The translations under genes were made by a program, and so were the position numbers. From contig JAJZCU010000096.1 of the NCBI GenBank assembly GCA_021828935.1, positions 1 to 7,322 on the forward strand: DNA of 7,322 nt. The letters are read 5' to 3'. Position 1 is the stretch's first letter. The number at the start of each line of letters is the position of its first letter. This document shows positions 5,976 through 7,322 of the stretch, one piece after another. Under the pieces are notes generated by a model that was not told the origin of the DNA, searched no databases, and saw only the letters and a program-made list of their open reading frames with translations. The DNA is from Planctomycetota bacterium (GTDB lineage: Bacteria; Planctomycetota; Phycisphaerae; WQYP01).

Positions 5976-6000
5976 ATTTGGCGGACGGTGTCCGCCAAAT
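5976..6000. repeat. Palindromic repeat, copy D (intergenic, compensated variant)
   Basis: The arm ATTTGGCGGAC (5976-5986), spacer GGT (5987-5989) and GTCCGCCAAAT (5990-6000) form a perfect inverted repeat. Compared with copies A and C, each arm differs at two positions, and both changes are mirrored in the opposite arm, so full pairing is kept. The spacer and the right flank CTCCC are shared with copy C, so both lie in the same orientation. Read on the minus strand in the equivalent frame it would give IWRTPSAK. No DUF1016-like sequence surrounds it. Confidence 0.92.
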
Positions 6001-6096
6001 CTCCCGTATGGGGGCGGTCGGGCCCGCCGAAAAGACGATCCATCGCCAAGCTTCCGCAATGTTCAACGCCACGGACCGTGAAGATGGCCATAAGAC

Positions 6097-6153
6097 GCGC
6101 GTCACATCGTTAAGATAATACACAAATATACTGTGGCTCCGTCTGTGACGCGC
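6097..6153. promoter_or_regulatory. 10-bp inverted repeat around an AT-rich segment upstream of the VWA gene
   Basis: GCGCGTCACA (6097-6106) and its exact reverse complement TGTGACGCGC (6144-6153) flank 37 nt. The enclosed DNA includes AT-rich, -10-like sequences (GATAAT 6114-6119 and TATACT 6127-6132). The arms end about 100 nt before the VWA start codon. The arrangement would suit an operator pair around a promoter, or a long-loop RNA stem. No matching -35 element is obvious. Confidence 0.4.
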
Positions 6154-6251
6154 ACTTCCGTTTTTCGGACAGGTCGCCAATAATGGGGGAGTGAGGGGTT
6201 GATTGGCTGGCGCGGGCTGCAATTGCAGGGCGCTATAGGAACGGAACTTTC

Positions 6252-7319
6252 ATGGAGACGGTGGCGCTTACTGAACGCCCGCACGATGGCGCAGCGAGCG
6301 ACGTGTGGCTGGAGACATTCGGCCAGGCGGCGCTGGCGGACCCATGCGCGCAGACGGCGTGCATGCCGGCAATATCGCGCATTGATGATGCTAAAATACC
6401 CTTGCATATTAACATCTTGGCTCACGATCATGTCGGGGCCGCAGCGCCGAAGCGGCGCTGGTGGGCGTGGCTGGCCAGCGTGCTCCTGCACGGGGCGGTG
6501 GCGGGGGTTTTTCTGTTCATTGGCGTTTGGCTGGCGGGCCGGCGCGTGGGGCGTCGCGCATTGATCATGATTCCGCAGGGCATGAATAAAACATTTCATC
6601 GCCAGCCCGGGGGCGTATTTAATCCCGGCATCATGCACGACCGATTACGGCGCGCGCTGCAAGACCAACGGCGGCTGCCGCATGCGCGCGGGTTTGCGGC
6701 TGTGCCAACGCTACGCCATCTTTCGGAACTAATGCGCGGCGGCGGACTGGGGCGGACGCGGGCGGTGATTGGCCTGGGCGCTGCGGCGGCTGGGCGGCCG
6801 GCGGGGCTTACGGGGGCGCAGCAGGCTCTGGCCCGGTTTGGACTGCCGGGCGGCGGCGTAAGGCTGGCGCCCAAAAGTCAATTGTTAGGAATTGGCGGCA
6901 ATGCCCGGCGGATTGTTTATGTGTTAGACAATTCCGGATCCATGATTAATGGGTTTCCCGTGTTGCGCCGCGCGGTGCGGCGGTCCATCGGGCGGCTGCG
7001 GGCGTTTCAGCGCTTTAACGTAATCATTTTTGCGCATCGCTACCGCTTGCTGGGGCCGCCGCGATTGCTGCGCGCTACGCATGCCATGCGTGACCGCATG
7101 ATCCACCGCCTGGACCGGGTTCCGGTGGTCGATGGCGGGGGCAATGACGACCGGGTCGAACCATTTCTGCGGCCATTAAAGGCGGCATTCGATTTAACGC
7201 CGCCGGCCCAACTTGTTTATTTTGTTACCGATGGTCATTTCCGGCATGGGCTGGTGCGTGCGGTGCGGCGCATGAATCGCGGCAGGCATGTGGCCGTGTT
7301 TACCTACGCATTTTTTTGA
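6252..7319 (+). CDS. Membrane-anchored VWA-domain protein (C-terminus probably frameshifted)
   Basis: The 355-residue frame starts at ATG 6252, with AGGA 11 nt upstream and GGA closer. Residues 1-68 are likely cytoplasmic. One membrane segment spans about 70-95 (WWAWLASVLLH through GVWLAG). An Arg/Gly-rich linker leads to a von Willebrand A domain from about 210. The MIDAS motif is D226-N-S-G-S230, and VTDG (325-328) supplies a further acidic residue. The GGNAR-x-I-x-YVLD-x-SGSM style is familiar from planctomycete VWA proteins. Such proteins are thought to bind partners or metal at the envelope; the substrate is unknown. The domain stops at VAVFTYAFF, inside the last β-strand region, before the usual terminal helix. 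The stop lies in a T7 run (7311-7317). With six Ts the frame would read FFDR and continue off the window. The gene is therefore probably longer, with a frameshift or base-call error. Confidence 0.85.
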   Translation: METVALTERPHDGAASDVWLETFGQAALADPCAQTACMPAISRIDDAKIPLHINILAHDHVGAAAPKRRWWAWLASVLLHGAVAGVFLFIGVWLAGRRVGRRALIMIPQGMNKTFHRQPGGVFNPGIMHDRLRRALQDQRRLPHARGFAAVPTLRHLSELMRGGGLGRTRAVIGLGAAAAGRPAGLTGAQQALARFGLPGGGVRLAPKSQLLGIGGNARRIVYVLDNSGSMINGFPVLRRAVRRSIGRLRAFQRFNVIIFAHRYRLLGPPRLLRATHAMRDRMIHRLDRVPVVDGGGNDDRVEPFLRPLKAAFDLTPPAQLVYFVTDGHFRHGLVRAVRRMNRGRHVAVFTYAFF

Positions 7320-7322
7320 TCG

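Larger units (their letters stand above)
5534..6251. other. Gene-poor 718-bp region between divergent genes
   Basis: No convincing full gene was found here. The region holds the short overlapping frame next to the nuclease start, an AT-rich block (5608-5640) and a 51-codon plus-strand frame at 5648-5800 (doubtful). It also holds an AT-rich stretch (5796-5845), a DnaA-box match (5871-5879), palindromic repeat copy D (5976-6000) and a 10-bp inverted repeat (6097-6153). It separates the minus-strand nuclease from the plus-strand VWA gene, so it should contain the promoters for both. Confidence 0.6.

Noticed and set aside
5962..6222. Minus-strand frame containing IWRTPSAK, considered as a second DUF1016 fragment
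   Set aside because: Only the palindrome itself resembles DUF1016. The flanking translated sequence has no family similarity, so it is a repeat copy and not a gene fragment.

Overview
The window looks like an accessory segment of a chromosome from a Planctomycetota-type bacterium, possibly Phycisphaerae. This rests mainly on the gene at the right end. Its von Willebrand A domain has the 'GIGGNARRIVYVLDNSGSM' style typical, as I recall, of membrane-anchored VWA proteins in that group. Base composition is moderately GC-rich, with AT-rich spacers. No rRNA, tRNA, CRISPR array or recognisable transposase gene was seen. The taxonomic call is an inference from one protein style and general codon use.

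Layout from left to right: (1) 53-2227, plus strand: an AlbA_2/Schlafen-type nucleic-acid-binding protein with a GHKL-like ATPase region, two predicted winged-helix segments and an unusual ESRK-rich linker built of 45-nt repeats. (2) 2419-3228 and 3334-4242, plus strand: two proteins that look like phage virion or tail components, separated by a UUCG-loop hairpin. (3) 5533 down to 4322, minus strand: a DUF1016/YhcG-type PDDEXK nuclease gene split by one in-frame TAG. Removing that stop restores a complete reading frame of about 403 codons. (4) 5534-6251: about 700 bp without a convincing gene. It holds a 33-codon minus-strand open remnant that overlaps the nuclease start as ATGA, a perfect DnaA-box match, a stand-alone copy of the palindromic repeat found inside the nuclease gene, and a 10-bp inverted repeat around an AT-rich segment. 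(5) 6252-7319, plus strand: a membrane-anchored VWA protein that ends at a T7 run at the window edge, probably through a frameshift.

The most interesting signal is a 25-bp palindrome with 11-bp arms and a 3-bp spacer. Two perfect copies and one degenerate copy lie in frame inside the nuclease gene, where they encode Q-T-P-S-A/G-K. A fourth copy lies in the spacer upstream of that gene. It differs at two positions in each arm, and every change is matched in the other arm, so the dyad symmetry is kept. This suggests a mobile or protein-recognised palindromic element linked to the nuclease family, comparable in logic to REP elements and their RAYT enzymes. That link is a hypothesis.

Taken together, a Schlafen-type ATPase, phage-structural genes and a decaying nuclease point to a mobile or defence-type accessory region. 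The plus- and minus-strand blocks converge at about 4243-4321. They do not form one operon, and no functional link between the blocks can be shown from this window.
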